Both the position numbers and the translations under genes were made by a program. A model generated the notes under the pieces. It was given only the letters and a program-made list of their open reading frames with translations, had not been told where the DNA came from and ran no database searches. Source: Chryseobacterium camelliae (GTDB lineage Bacteria > Bacteroidota > Bacteroidia > Flavobacteriales > Weeksellaceae). From it: a stretch of DNA of 64,000 nucleotides. The stretch covers positions 992,001 to 1,056,000 of the forward strand of contig NZ_CP115859.1 in NCBI RefSeq assembly GCF_027920545.1, given 5' to 3'. Positions 49,161 to 58,343 of this stretch are shown piece after piece. How positions within the stretch are numbered: position 1 is the stretch's first letter; the number at the start of each line of letters is the position of its first letter.

Positions 49161-50447
49161 TTAATTTGAATATTCAAATTTTCTGACCGCTTCCAGTGTC
49201 ATATCAATTTCTCTGTCTTTAATCGCATCACTGATGAAATACGTCTCATAACCGCTTGGCGGAAGATAAATCCCATTTTGCAACAATTGATGGAAGAAAT
49301 TATTGAACAATGAATGATTCGCATTCTGAGCTTCATCAAAATTAGAAACTCGGTTGATGTGGAAGAAAACAGACATCATTGATCCTTTTCTGTTGATTTT
49401 ATGCGCAATTCCTTTTTCATTTAAAATTTTTCCGATTTCAAAATCTAAAGTCTCTGTGGTTTTTGCCAATCTGTTGAAGAATTCAGGATCGTTTTTAATA
49501 ATCTGTAAGGTTTTTAACCCGGCTCTCATTGCCAAAGGATTTCCACTTAATGTCCCGGCCTGATAAACGCCTCCTTTTGGAGCCAGATGATCCATAATTT
49601 CATTTCTTCCTGCAAAAGCTCCTACCGGGAGCCCGCCTCCGATTACTTTACCATAAGTCACCAAATCCGCCTTCACATTGAACAATTCCTGAGCGCCGCC
49701 AAATGCCAATCTGAAACCTGTCATTACCTCATCAAAAATCAATAAAGCTCCATTTTCATCACAGATCTTTCTTAGTTTCTGAAGGAATTCATTTTCAGGA
49801 AGCACGCAACCCATATTTCCTGCAACAGGCTCTATAATTACCGCTGCAATTTCACCCGGGTTATGTCTGAACAAATCTTCAACCTGTTCAAAATCATTAT
49901 ACCTTGCCAGTAAAGTATCTTTTGCCGTTCCTGCAGTGACTCCCGGAGAATTCGGGTTTCCAAAAGTAGCCGCACCACTTCCGGCCTTAATCAAAAATGA
50001 ATCTGAGTGACCGTGGTAGCAACCTTCAAATTTTATGAATTTATCTCTTCCCGTAAATCCTCTTGCCAATCTGATCGCACTCATACAAGCCTCCGTTCCT
50101 GAAGAAACCATTCTGATCTGATCAATATTCGGAACATTTTCGGTGATAAATTTGGCAATCTCAGTTTCTAATTCTGTCGGAGCTCCGAAAGAAAATCCTT
50201 TTTCAGCCTGAATTTTTAATTCTTCCAGCACTTCAGGATGGGTATGCCCTAAAATTGCAGGTCCCCAAGAATTGATATAGTCAATATAAGTATTATCATC
50301 AGCATCAGTAAGGTAAGCTCCTTTGGCAGATTTCATAAAAACCGGCACTCCTCCCACTGATTTGAATGCACGAACCGGCGAGTTTACTCCCCCCGGAATG
50401 TATTTGTACGCTTCATCAAATAAAGCTGAACTTCTTTGGTATTTCAT
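49161..50447 (-). CDS. hemL: Glutamate-1-semialdehyde 2,1-aminomutase
   Basis: A 428-residue class III PLP aminotransferase fold. It begins [28 protein letters not shown] as in HemL, has the [19 protein letters not shown] segment, the cofactor Asp in [12 protein letters not shown] and the PLP lysine in [19 protein letters not shown]. It turns glutamate-1-semialdehyde into 5-aminolevulinate, the first committed step of tetrapyrrole synthesis by the C5 route. It is monocistronic here. Confidence 0.95.
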   Translation of the reverse strand: MKYQRSSALFDEAYKYIPGGVNSPVRAFKSVGGVPVFMKSAKGAYLTDADDNTYIDYINSWGPAILGHTHPEVLEELKIQAEKGFSFGAPTELETEIAKFITENVPNIDQIRMVSSGTEACMSAIRLARGFTGRDKFIKFEGCYHGHSDSFLIKAGSGAATFGNPNSPGVTAGTAKDTLLARYNDFEQVEDLFRHNPGEIAAVIIEPVAGNMGCVLPENEFLQKLRKICDENGALLIFDEVMTGFRLAFGGAQELFNVKADLVTYGKVIGGGLPVGAFAGRNEIMDHLAPKGGVYQAGTLSGNPLAMRAGLKTLQIIKNDPEFFNRLAKTTETLDFEIGKILNEKGIAHKINRKGSMMSVFFHINRVSNFDEAQNANHSLFNNFFHQLLQNGIYLPPSGYETYFISDAIKDREIDMTLEAVRKFEYSN

Positions 50448-50534
50448 TTTTGTTGATCGTTGATAATTGCTTATATATAGTTAATCAGTAAAATCAAACA
50501 ATCAACTGACAACCAATCACAAGCAACTGAAGTA

Positions 50535-51593
50535 TTAATTTCTGGGTTTTTTATCAATTAAATAAATCAATTGTCCGGCTGTAGGTTTTTGTCCTTCATC
50601 CATTCTGTTTTTTGCGTATAATTTATTTAATTTAATTCCGAATTTTTGAGCGATATCGTGCATATCTTCTCCTGATTCTACCTTGTAAGTAGCAGTATTT
50701 CCGTCAGAATTTTTAGCTTCAAGGAAAACAATATCGTTTTTATGTAAAACATCACTTTCCAGCTCATTCCATTTCAGAAGTTTGCTTTCGCTTACTTTAA
50801 ATTTATTGGCAATGAATTTTACATTGGTATCTTCCGGAATAATAATATATTTTAAACCATCATTCGGATGGCTCTTAATTAAAATAGAATTAAGAATTTC
50901 AGTTTTTGTTTTAATTTTTTCCACTCTTTTCTGTTGCTGAGCATACGAAGTCGGCCTGTACGGAACTTCCAGGGTTACCGGATCTTTTGCCTTTTTGACT
51001 GCTTTTGACGGATCCAGTTGTGCCATAAAAGTACGGTCATCTTTCAAAGCCGGATACATTTTCAGCACGGCAAACAAAACTTCCCTGGAATTGGTATCAT
51101 CAAATTCGTACAGCTTGTATTTTTCGATTTTACCAATCAGGATAGAAGCATAACGAGGATTTGTAGCGTAACCCGCTTTTTTCAAACCGGTTGCCCAAGC
51201 TTTGTAATCCTTCATGTCCAATTTGAAAAGACTGGTGTAATATTTTCTCGTTGCTAAAAATATAGAATGGTCTTCGTAAGATTGTTTAGGATCATCATAT
51301 ACACGAAAACACTCATTAGGAGCATCATCGGTATGCTTCATTGTTTTTCCCGTCCAATCTTCCTTACATTTTATTCCGAAGTGATTTTTCCCTTCCTGAG
51401 CCAATCGGCTTTGTCCGCCGCCGGTTTCCAAAAGTCCTTGTGCAAGGGTGATAGAAGCCGGAATTTTGTATTTTTCCATCTCTTCTACTGCATATTTTGC
51501 AAATTTCTGGATGTATTGATCTTCAGTTGCCCAGGTCTGAGCTGAGAATTTTGATAAAACTAAAAGGCTAATTAGTAAGAAAAGTCTTTTCAT
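50535..51593 (-). CDS. Exported glucosaminidase with LysM domains
   Basis: A 352-residue cell-wall hydrolase. The signal peptide from MKRLFLLISLLVLSKFSAQ is used as the start; the 18-residue upstream extension is Lys/Asn-rich and unlikely. The glucosaminidase domain (about 25-180) contains IPASITLAQGLLETGGGQSRLA with the catalytic Glu, and NHFGIKCKEDWTG. Two LysM-like modules follow near residues 245-345 (YIIIPEDTNVKFIANKFKVS and YKVESGEDMHDIAQKFGI). It cleaves GlcNAc linkages in peptidoglycan. Similar proteins include FlgJ-like and Mannosyl-glycoprotein endo-beta-N-acetylglucosaminidase-type enzymes. Confidence 0.9.
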   Translation of the reverse strand: MKRLFLLISLLVLSKFSAQTWATEDQYIQKFAKYAVEEMEKYKIPASITLAQGLLETGGGQSRLAQEGKNHFGIKCKEDWTGKTMKHTDDAPNECFRVYDDPKQSYEDHSIFLATRKYYTSLFKLDMKDYKAWATGLKKAGYATNPRYASILIGKIEKYKLYEFDDTNSREVLFAVLKMYPALKDDRTFMAQLDPSKAVKKAKDPVTLEVPYRPTSYAQQQKRVEKIKTKTEILNSILIKSHPNDGLKYIIIPEDTNVKFIANKFKVSESKLLKWNELESDVLHKNDIVFLEAKNSDGNTATYKVESGEDMHDIAQKFGIKLNKLYAKNRMDEGQKPTAGQLIYLIDKKPRN

Positions 51594-51628
51594 CTTATTA
51601 TTTTTATTTTTTTTATAAAGAAAGAGGT

Positions 51629-51676
51629 AACACTCAAAATGAATCACTTATTTATTCATATTTTGCCCTGAGTGTT
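51629..51676 (-). terminator. Long hairpin between the ACC-deaminase-like and glucosaminidase genes
   Basis: AACACTCA at 51629-51636 pairs with TGAGTGTT at 51669-51676, extended inward by GAAT/ATTC. On the minus strand it follows the stop of the upstream gene at 51697. The T-tract is weak. Confidence 0.48.
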
Positions 51677-51696
51677 TCCTATTTTTCAATTTTACT

Positions 51697-52599
51697 TTAT
51701 ATAATTAAATTTCTATTCTGTTTCTGTAACAACAGATTTGCTCCTTCAATTCCCTGTAATCCACCGGTATGAAAGCACAAAATCCTGCTGTTTTCAGGAA
51801 AATAATTTTCATCAATCAGTTCAATAACTTTCTGCATCATTTTCCCTGTATATATCGGTTCCAAAGGAATTCCGTATCTCTTTTTAAAATCATTGATAAA
51901 ACGGATGTTTTCATCTTTTATTTTACCATAGCCTCCAAAACTTGAATCTATTAGATTAAAATTTGTTTTCAAGGTTAATTCGAATATCTTTTTTTCCAGT
52001 GAAGAATCATTAACCACTTTAAAACCGATGACATTCTGATGATTTTCGCAGAATTTTGAAATTCCGGCAATGGTTCCTCCCGTTCCCACTGCGGTGCAAA
52101 GATAATCAAAATCTTTTGTTTCGTTATTCAGCATCATTCTTATCCCGTTTACAGCCTCTTCATTGGTTCCTCCTTCCGGAACAAGCAAAGCTTCGGGAAA
52201 CTCTTTCTGTAAAGATTCGGTCAATTTTTCTTTATCACGGTATTCTTCGCGGGTAACAAACCTTAAAACCATTCCATTCTTCTCAGCAAAGGCTAATGTA
52301 GGATTATCACGCCATTTGTCCTGCAGCTCCTCTCCTCTTATGATTCCCAAAGAAAGAATAGCAGCCGATTTTCCTACCGCAGAAACCGCAGCAATATGAT
52401 TGGAAAAAGCCCCACCAAAAGTTATTATGTGAGGATTTTTAGGATTTTTTTCCAAATATTGGTTGATATTAAAGAAAAGTTTCCAATATTTATTTCCTGA
52501 AATCTGAGAGTCAATAAGATCTTCTCTTTTCATAAAGAGTTTCACATTTTTATTGAGAGAAATCTCAACAATGGGAATATGAATTTCAGGAAGCTTCAT
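51697..52599 (-). CDS. ACC deaminase / D-cysteine desulfhydrase-family PLP enzyme
   Basis: A 300-residue fold-type II PLP protein. The PLP lysine lies in SQISGNKYWKL near residue 37, the substrate region in TFGGAFSNHIAA, the phosphate-binding loop in CTAVGTGGTIAGI, and the C-terminal FHTGGLQG. This is the pattern of 1-aminocyclopropane-1-carboxylate deaminase and D-cysteine desulfhydrase, which are hard to tell apart by sequence. In most such proteins the reaction is D-cysteine to pyruvate, ammonia and sulfide. Monocistronic or loosely linked to the glucosaminidase gene. Confidence 0.85.
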   Translation of the reverse strand: MKLPEIHIPIVEISLNKNVKLFMKREDLIDSQISGNKYWKLFFNINQYLEKNPKNPHIITFGGAFSNHIAAVSAVGKSAAILSLGIIRGEELQDKWRDNPTLAFAEKNGMVLRFVTREEYRDKEKLTESLQKEFPEALLVPEGGTNEEAVNGIRMMLNNETKDFDYLCTAVGTGGTIAGISKFCENHQNVIGFKVVNDSSLEKKIFELTLKTNFNLIDSSFGGYGKIKDENIRFINDFKKRYGIPLEPIYTGKMMQKVIELIDENYFPENSRILCFHTGGLQGIEGANLLLQKQNRNLII

Positions 52600-52674
52600 T
52601 AATGCAAATTTCCTGAATTTATTTTAAATGATAATTTTTAAATTAGTTAAACAAAAGCCAAAATAATTAGAATT

Positions 52675-53286
52675 ATGAAAAAAAACCGCATAACGCCTAC
52701 CTCTGCCATTCTTATTATAATTTTTACGGCAGGCACTTTTTATCTTTTTTTTGGAAATCTATTCACCTCGCCATCAAAATTTGATGTTGCTGACCAGCAA
52801 AATGACAAAATCGTCGATATGTTCAATAAACAGGTTGAGCAGGAAATTGAGAATCATACTCAAAGCGTCATGTATCCCGGCTTCATTCCCGAGGCAAGAC
52901 AAAATACAATCGATTACTTAAAATCCATACAATCGATCGAAAGCTACGCCCGTGATGGGGTAGAATCTGCCCAGCCAAGAAATTATCTTGAATTAAATAT
53001 CGTTTTCAATGACGGAACCGTTGCCAAAAAAGTATACACAGGCTATACCTGCTCGGCTTATTTAGGTCCATGCCTTCTTATGAAAGTTGAAATGAGAGAC
53101 GGGAAAGCCGTAAAAGTTTTCACCAACGGACAAGAAAAGAAAGGTTCTCCGAACTGGATCATCCCTGATTTAAATATACTCATCAATAAAGCAATTACTT
53201 ACGATATCATAAAAAATCATAATAAGTATTTTCCACCTCAAAAAAGCCAACAAGATTTCGATAAGGAATGGGAAAATCAGAAGTAA
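52675..53286 (+). CDS. Hypothetical membrane-anchored protein
   Basis: A 203-residue protein with one N-terminal membrane helix (about 10-32) and a soluble part outside the cytoplasm. The middle contains a YTGYTCSAYLGPCLLMKVE segment with two cysteines eight apart that could form a disulfide. No family is recognised. It is flanked by a convergent gene 5 bases downstream. Function unknown. Confidence 0.66.
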   Translation: MKKNRITPTSAILIIIFTAGTFYLFFGNLFTSPSKFDVADQQNDKIVDMFNKQVEQEIENHTQSVMYPGFIPEARQNTIDYLKSIQSIESYARDGVESAQPRNYLELNIVFNDGTVAKKVYTGYTCSAYLGPCLLMKVEMRDGKAVKVFTNGQEKKGSPNWIIPDLNILINKAITYDIIKNHNKYFPPQKSQQDFDKEWENQK

Positions 53287-53291
53287 ATGGT

Positions 53292-53618
53292 TTATATATA
53301 CTTCCAGAAGCCCCAGAATTTTCTTTTTTGGAGATATCCTAAATCCGATTCATGAATGTAAGCTTCTCTTTCAAAGGAGATTCTCCGGTAAGCCAAATGC
53401 TTGTTTTTAAGCTTTATTAGCCAGTAATAATATTCGATAACGTAAAAAATATAGAAGAAAATAACCAGCAGTTCCATTTGTTGCTTTAAATGGATTTTTT
53501 CATGATTGATAAGTATTTTATTTTCCCTATCTTCGGATTTCCTAATGAAGATAAAGGGAAAGAGCGTAATGCCGTTAATTTTTAATCTTTTTAAAGGCTT
53601 TTGGCATACAATTATCAT
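53292..53618 (-). CDS. Small membrane protein with an HExxH motif
   Basis: A 108-residue protein. Near residues 39-43 the sequence NHEKIHLKQQMELL holds an HExxH motif. A membrane helix (about 50-67) follows, then an FEREAY segment whose Glu could be the third zinc ligand. The arrangement of HExxH, helix and downstream Glu resembles small membrane peptidase-like proteins in Bacteroidota. Whether it is a protease is unproven. Its 3' end faces the preceding gene. Confidence 0.64.
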   Translation of the reverse strand: MIIVCQKPLKRLKINGITLFPFIFIRKSEDRENKILINHEKIHLKQQMELLVIFFYIFYVIEYYYWLIKLKNKHLAYRRISFEREAYIHESDLGYLQKRKFWGFWKYI

Positions 53619-53658
53619 AATAACAAATATAGAGTTTTTTGACTTAGAGATTTAACTT

Positions 53659-53841
53659 ATGGCACTTTTTGACATCAAAGAAGGTGAAGACTTTTACTAC
53701 AACGAGCAGGGGTACAAGGTTTTTACGGAAAAATTTCATCTGAAGAGAGGATATTGCTGTAAAAGCGGTTGTAGACATTGTCCTTACGGATACGATAAAA
53801 AGACCGATACATTCATTAAAAACGATAAAAAAATAAATAAA
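53659..53841 (+). CDS. DUF5522-type Cys-rich small protein, in frame with the next gene
   Basis: About 61 residues, beginning MALFDIKEGEDFYYNEQGYKVF, with the cysteine cluster GYCCKSGCRHCPYGYDKK at about 31-48 that suits binding of Zn2+ or a redox role. In other genomes this domain (DUF5522) is normally its own gene of about this length. Here the frame is open through a run of seven A (53827-53833) into the lipoprotein that starts with ATG at 53842. Removing one A would create TAA right after the Lys-Lys that ends this domain, so a single-base slip or sequencing error may have joined the two. Confidence 0.72.
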
Positions 53842-54366
53842 ATGAAAAAATATATTTTTATTTTGTTAGCCTCGGCTGCTTTGGGATTAACATCGTGCAG
53901 CCCATTCCAAGTACGTTCTGATTATGCCGAAACTGCCAACTTCACTTCTTATAAAACTTACAAAATAAGAATTGACGATCTGAAGCTGAATGATATCGAT
54001 AAAGACCGAGTTTTGAATGAATTATCAAGACAACTTCAAAGTAAAGGCCTTCAGTCAGGAGAAAATCCCGATTTAATCGTAAATGTAAAAGCGAATCACA
54101 AAAAGATCACAGATATCACCAACAATTCTCCATACGGAATGTATGGTTGGGGAGGACCTTTCGGTTGGGGAGTCGGAATGAGCAGAACCTGGACCAGCAA
54201 TTATAATGAAGGAGCCATTATCGTAGATCTGATCGATTCAAAATCAAATAAATTGGTTTGGCAGGGAATCGGAAGCGGAATTTCAGTAGATTCTCCAAAA
54301 GCTAAACAAAGACAGATTCCGGAAATTATGGCGGAAATCATGAAAAATTACCCCCCACAAAAATAA
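53842..54366 (+). CDS. DUF4136-type lipoprotein
   Basis: A 174-residue lipoprotein from the internal ATG at 53842. The signal peptide is MKKYIFILLASAALGLTSC with the lipobox LTSC, followed by the DUF4136-like SDYAETANFTSYKTYKI segment, PDLIVNVKANHKK and a Gly/Trp-rich WGWGV region. The C-terminal VWQGIGSGIS also fits. DUF4136 lipoproteins are widespread in Bacteroidota and have no established role. The embedded signal peptide shows that the reading frame starting at 53659 should be viewed as two genes. Confidence 0.82.
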   Translation: MKKYIFILLASAALGLTSCSPFQVRSDYAETANFTSYKTYKIRIDDLKLNDIDKDRVLNELSRQLQSKGLQSGENPDLIVNVKANHKKITDITNNSPYGMYGWGGPFGWGVGMSRTWTSNYNEGAIIVDLIDSKSNKLVWQGIGSGISVDSPKAKQRQIPEIMAEIMKNYPPQK

Positions 54367-54394
54367 GGGATAGATTAATCAAATATATTTAAAG

Positions 54395-54424
54395 GTCAAT
54401 GCAAATTTGCATTGACTTTTTTTG
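54395..54424 (+). terminator. Terminator after the DUF4136 lipoprotein
   Basis: A perfect palindrome GTCAATGCAAA/TTTGCATTGAC at 54395-54416, followed by a run of T. Confidence 0.85.
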
Positions 54425-54518
54425 TTACCGATAGAAAATTTTTAATTCGTCTTGAAATTTAATAGTAGCTTAATTTTTTATTCATAAAATTGTACTAACC
54501 TTACAAAAAATAAATTTT

Positions 54519-56312
54519 ATGAAAAAAACTCTTTTCTTTCTGGGCTTTGCCTGTCTGGTAAACGCTCAAGCTCCTGCCGGATATTACAATTCTGCCAATG
54601 GACTCACCGGTGCCAGTCTCAAGACAGCATTAAGCAACATTATCACAAACGGTCATCAGGACAAAGGATACAGTGGTCTTTGGACCGGGTATAAAACTAC
54701 GGATATTGATAAAAACTACGAAAATGACGGCTCTATTCTAGACATCTATTCTGAAAACCCAACCGGAACAGATCCTTATAAATACACTCCGGGAACCAAC
54801 CAATGCGGTACTTATTCTGTAGAAGGAAACTGCTACAACAGAGAGCATATTGTTCCTCAAAGCTTCTTCAATGAGGCTTCTCCTATGGTTTCCGATATTC
54901 ATTTCATCAGAGCTACGGACGGCAAAGTAAACGGGATGAGATCCAATTATCCTTTTGGGAAAGTAGGAACAGCCACATTTACCTCTAAAAACGGTTCTAA
55001 GCTTGGAAATTCTACTTCTTCCGGATATTCAGGAACGGTTTTTGAGCCTATTAATGAATTTAAAGGGGATGTCGCAAGAATGATTTTTTATTTTGTTACC
55101 CGTTATCAAAGCAAGCTTTCTACTTTCTCTTCAGGCAATATGTTGGGAAGTTCTACCTATCCGGGATTACAAACCTGGGAGCTTAATGTTTTACTGGCTT
55201 GGCATAATCAAGATCCTGTTTCTCAGGCTGAAATTAACAGAAATAATGCTTCCTATACTTTCCAGGGGAACAGAAATCCTTTTATTGACAATCCGGGATA
55301 TGTCGATTTAATCTGGGGCTCCCAGCAACCTGTGACTGACACACAAGCTCCAACAACAGTTAGTGGATTAACGGTTTCAGGGACTACAGCAAGCAGTATT
55401 TCTCTTACCTGGAATGCTTCAACAGATAATGTAGGGGTGACTTCCTACAATGTTTATATGAACGGAAGTCTTAAAACTACAGTAAGTTCTACCTCAACAA
55501 CCATATCCGGATTGTCAGCATCTACCACGTACAGCTTTTATATTGTAGCAAAAGATGCGGCAGGAAATTCTTCTTCCAACAGCTCAACCGTTTCTGGGAC
55601 AACAACCGGAACTGTAACTCCTCCTACCAACTGTGTAAATGAAACATTTGAAACCATCCCTACCTCAAGTACCTCATCCTATTTAACCAGAACATGGACC
55701 AATGGCGGAATTACATGGACTGCAACCGATGCAAGAACAGACCAAACCATTTCTAATAAAGCCATTACCGTAAGAGACGGTGCATTAACATCAAGCACAT
55801 CTGCCAATGGGATCGGTTCTTTAACTGTAACCACTCAACTGAAATTTTCAGGCAGCAACGGGACCTTCAATGTTAAGGTAAACGGTGTAACTGTAGGAAC
55901 TGTTCCTTATAGCACAACGGCTACAACGACAACAATCAGCAATATCAATACTTCAGGAAATGTAACGATAAGTTTGGTAAATAACTCAGCCAGTAACCGA
56001 GTGGCCATTGATAATTTAAGCTTGACCTGCTATGGCGGAACTTCCAGAATGGCCAACAGCGCATCAACGTTATCAAAAGAAGGCAATACGTTACAGATCT
56101 CTCAGAATCCAGTTTCCAATCAGGAAATTTTTGTAAAAGGTGAAACGGAGAGTATTCAAAAAGCGGAAATTTATAATCTCCAGGGTAAATTAATACAAAC
56201 CATTAATCAGCCTTTTAGAAGTAATAGAAATTCAATCAAAATTAAAAATCTCGAACAGGGAATTTATATTTTAAAACTGGATGCTACTGCGCTGAAGTTT
56301 ATCGTGAAGTAA
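54519..56312 (+). CDS. T9SS-secreted endonuclease I family protein
   Basis: A 597-residue secreted protein. The signal peptide (about 1-17) is followed by an endonuclease I domain (about 20-265) with CYNREHIVPQSFF, carrying the His of the His-Me finger, and SDIHFIRATDGKVNGMRSNYPFG. A fibronectin type III domain comes next (about 280-365), then a beta-rich domain (about 370-510). The C-terminal type A sorting domain of the type IX secretion system spans about 525-597 (NPVSNQEIFVKGE ... EQGIYILKL). It degrades nucleic acid outside the cell or on its surface, probably for nutrients. Confidence 0.93.
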   Translation: MKKTLFFLGFACLVNAQAPAGYYNSANGLTGASLKTALSNIITNGHQDKGYSGLWTGYKTTDIDKNYENDGSILDIYSENPTGTDPYKYTPGTNQCGTYSVEGNCYNREHIVPQSFFNEASPMVSDIHFIRATDGKVNGMRSNYPFGKVGTATFTSKNGSKLGNSTSSGYSGTVFEPINEFKGDVARMIFYFVTRYQSKLSTFSSGNMLGSSTYPGLQTWELNVLLAWHNQDPVSQAEINRNNASYTFQGNRNPFIDNPGYVDLIWGSQQPVTDTQAPTTVSGLTVSGTTASSISLTWNASTDNVGVTSYNVYMNGSLKTTVSSTSTTISGLSASTTYSFYIVAKDAAGNSSSNSSTVSGTTTGTVTPPTNCVNETFETIPTSSTSSYLTRTWTNGGITWTATDARTDQTISNKAITVRDGALTSSTSANGIGSLTVTTQLKFSGSNGTFNVKVNGVTVGTVPYSTTATTTTISNINTSGNVTISLVNNSASNRVAIDNLSLTCYGGTSRMANSASTLSKEGNTLQISQNPVSNQEIFVKGETESIQKAEIYNLQGKLIQTINQPFRSNRNSIKIKNLEQGIYILKLDATALKFIVK

Positions 56313-56393
56313 TTAAGCTGGAAGCGGGACGATGGGAGCCTAAAGTTTTTAATCCTGAAACTCTTAGCTTGATTATTTCGATTCAAAGATGAT

Positions 56394-56429
56394 AAAAAAT
56401 CCTTCTTTCGTTTGAGAGAAGGATTTTTT
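56394..56429. terminator. Bidirectional terminator
   Basis: A 13-bp stem AAAAAATCCTTCT/AGAAGGATTTTTT at 56394-56429 between convergent genes. Confidence 0.84.
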
Positions 56430-56437
56430 ATTTCAAG

Positions 56438-57463
56438 TTAAGGAACCAAAACAGCTCTGCCTTTTATTTTGCCCTGTCGCATTCTTTCATAGACTTCATT
56501 GGCTTCATCCAGCTTATACTTTTCAATTTCTATATGAATTTTCTTTTGTCTTGCCAAGCCAACCACTTCCATCAGCTCAGTTCTTGATCCCCAATAAGGA
56601 TTCGTCATGCTTACTCCAAACGGAAGCCCGTTCATGCTGTATTGATAATGTCCGCCTCCTAATCCGACAATCGTTAAATCACCATCAAGACTTACGACTT
56701 TAGTTCCTAATTCAATCGTGGAAGTTGCTCCTACAAAATCAAGAATTACTTTTGCTTTTTTAATTCCGGTAATTTTCTGAATTTGTTCGGCTGCATCTGC
56801 ATCTTTAGAATTGATCGTATAGGCCGCTCCTAGTTCTTTTGCAAACGACAGTTTTTCTTCTGTAACATCACAGGCAATAATGGTTGCACCGCTAATTTCT
56901 CTTAAAATCTGCAAAGCAACGTGACCAAGACCACCCACTCCGATTACCACAACAAATTCATCAGCCATTAATTTAGGCAAAGAACGTTTTATTGCTGAAT
57001 ACGGAGTTAAAGCCGCATCTGTTAACGGAGCCGCAACCACCGGCTCCAAATCAAAAATAGGGACCAAAAGTCTCGCTGATGGAACCAGCATATAATCTGC
57101 CATTCCGCCATTTAAACCCAATCCTCCCCCATATGCCATCTCCGACTGATGATCACAATAATTTTCCTTTGATTGCTGACATGGCTTACAATGTCCGCAT
57201 CCCCATGGCCCGTACACCAACACAGCATCCCCTTTTTTATAACCTTTTACACTTTCACCAACTTCCTCAATCCAGCCTGCATTTTCATGGCCCAGTGTAA
57301 AAACAGTTCCTCCAACCGTACCTTCATCAATAATATGCAAGTCTGAATGACAAACTCCCGCTCCACCAATCTTCAACAAAACTTCTTCACCTTTCGGGCT
57401 TGGTTTTTCCATATCGTTTACCACACGAACATCTTTGTGTCCAAAAAAACGTACTGCTTTCAT
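56438..57463 (-). CDS. Zinc-dependent alcohol dehydrogenase (MDR family)
   Basis: A 341-residue medium-chain dehydrogenase. The catalytic zinc ligands lie in GGAGVCHSDLH and LGHENAGWIEEVG. The structural zinc cysteines are in CGHCKPCQQSKENYC and the cofactor-binding GVGGLGHVALQILR. The start at MKAVRFFGHKD is the usual first residue of this family; the upstream frame has no homology. It oxidises an alcohol or reduces an aldehyde with NAD(P); the substrate is unknown. Confidence 0.92.
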   Translation of the reverse strand: MKAVRFFGHKDVRVVNDMEKPSPKGEEVLLKIGGAGVCHSDLHIIDEGTVGGTVFTLGHENAGWIEEVGESVKGYKKGDAVLVYGPWGCGHCKPCQQSKENYCDHQSEMAYGGGLGLNGGMADYMLVPSARLLVPIFDLEPVVAAPLTDAALTPYSAIKRSLPKLMADEFVVVIGVGGLGHVALQILREISGATIIACDVTEEKLSFAKELGAAYTINSKDADAAEQIQKITGIKKAKVILDFVGATSTIELGTKVVSLDGDLTIVGLGGGHYQYSMNGLPFGVSMTNPYWGSRTELMEVVGLARQKKIHIEIEKYKLDEANEVYERMRQGKIKGRAVLVP

Positions 57464-57565
57464 AAAATTATTTTTTGAAAAATTACACTTCAATTTAACC
57501 ATAATCTAACTGCTGATCATTTTTATTTCTCTTAAATTTATCATAAAACTAGACTCCTTTTTTCA

Positions 57566-57596
57566 ATAAAAAAGACTGCCTAAAAAATAGGCAGCC
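57566..57596 (-). terminator. Terminator for the TssD-like gene
   Basis: A 7-bp stem CTGCCTA/TAGGCAG at 57576-57594, with T-rich sequence downstream on the minus strand. Confidence 0.7.
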
Positions 57597-57639
57597 CTTT
57601 GTTATGAATATTGATGTGGTGTGTACGTGTATAAAATAT

Positions 57640-58044
57640 TTAAGCTGAAGGCCAAAGTCCTTCATAAGCAGAATTACCATAATTGATCTTCTCTGCACTT
57701 ACCGTAAAGCTAATCAGCATAGAGTTTTCGTCTACTGCATCAAAGTCTACTTCGTGCTGAATAACATATCCGTTCTCCCAGTTCAAAGTAATCAAGGTTC
57801 CTTCTTCGTGAGATTTGTTGAAAGTAATTTCTCCGCTGGTTGGCTTGTATTTTCCGTTCAGCAAGCTTTCCAGGATATCAGATTTTTCTGTTGCTTCTAC
57901 AGTAAGTTTAATGATTGCGTTGGAAGGATCTGAAGCTACTCTACCTGATACATCTGTAGATCTGGATACGCTGTAGTTCAGCTTTAATAGTTTTTGACCT
58001 TCTCCTCCGTTGAATTTTAAAATCCCTCTTGAATTTGCTGCCAT
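57640..58044 (-). CDS. Type VI secretion tube protein TssD/Hcp-like
   Basis: A 134-residue beta-rich protein. It has the layout of the Bacteroidota Hcp homologue TssD (PF17642): KLNYSVSRSTDVSGRVASDP near residue 21, the IKLTVEATEKSDILESLL strand-helix, and the ISFTVSAEKINYGNS ending. Hcp forms hexameric rings that stack into the tube of the type VI apparatus. No other T6SS gene is visible in the window and no signal peptide is present. It may be a distant-locus tube protein, an orphan Hcp or a structural protein of a related injection system. It has its own promoter and terminator. Confidence 0.8.
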   Translation of the reverse strand: MAANSRGILKFNGGEGQKLLKLNYSVSRSTDVSGRVASDPSNAIIKLTVEATEKSDILESLLNGKYKPTSGEITFNKSHEEGTLITLNWENGYVIQHEVDFDAVDENSMLISFTVSAEKINYGNSAYEGLWPSA

Positions 58045-58095
58045 GATAATAAATTTTAATCGTTAATATTTCGTGATTGGGTGATTAATATGAGA

Positions 58096-58103
58096 CAAAG
58101 ATA
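58096..58103 (-). promoter_or_regulatory. -7 promoter element for the TssD-like gene
   Basis: TATCTTTG on the minus strand, about 51 bases before the ATG. No good -33 TTG is found, which fits a need for an activator. Confidence 0.6.
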
Positions 58104-58150
58104 TAGTTCGGAATTTAATCTTAAAAACTTTTAAACACTAATTTCAGATT

Positions 58151-58192
58151 TTGTAGTAGTTCTACGATTTCTTGTAGTAATTCTACGATTGC
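58151..58192. promoter_or_regulatory. 21-bp tandem direct repeat upstream of the TssD-like gene
   Basis: Two copies of 21 bases, 58151-58171 and 58172-58192, agree at 19 positions, and each contains GTAG...CTAC. They lie about 48-89 bases upstream of the -7 element. The period equals two turns of DNA, as expected for an activator binding one face of the helix. Confidence 0.55.
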
Positions 58193-58291
58193 CTACTCAT
58201 TTCAGGTATTCCGGGGAATTACCGTTTAGCCATCAAAAAAATCAAACAACCTAGAAGATATTATACTATCAAAGTTTTCCGAATAATATTT

Positions 58292-58330
58292 TCACAAAAA
58301 AAGACCACAAATTGTGGCCTTTTTTTTCTA
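58292..58330. terminator. Terminator after the CCC-motif membrane protein gene
   Basis: CCACAA/TTGTGG at 58305-58317 extended by AAG/CTT with A- and T-runs on the two sides. Confidence 0.75.
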
Positions 58331-58343
58331 TATAAGGAATGAA

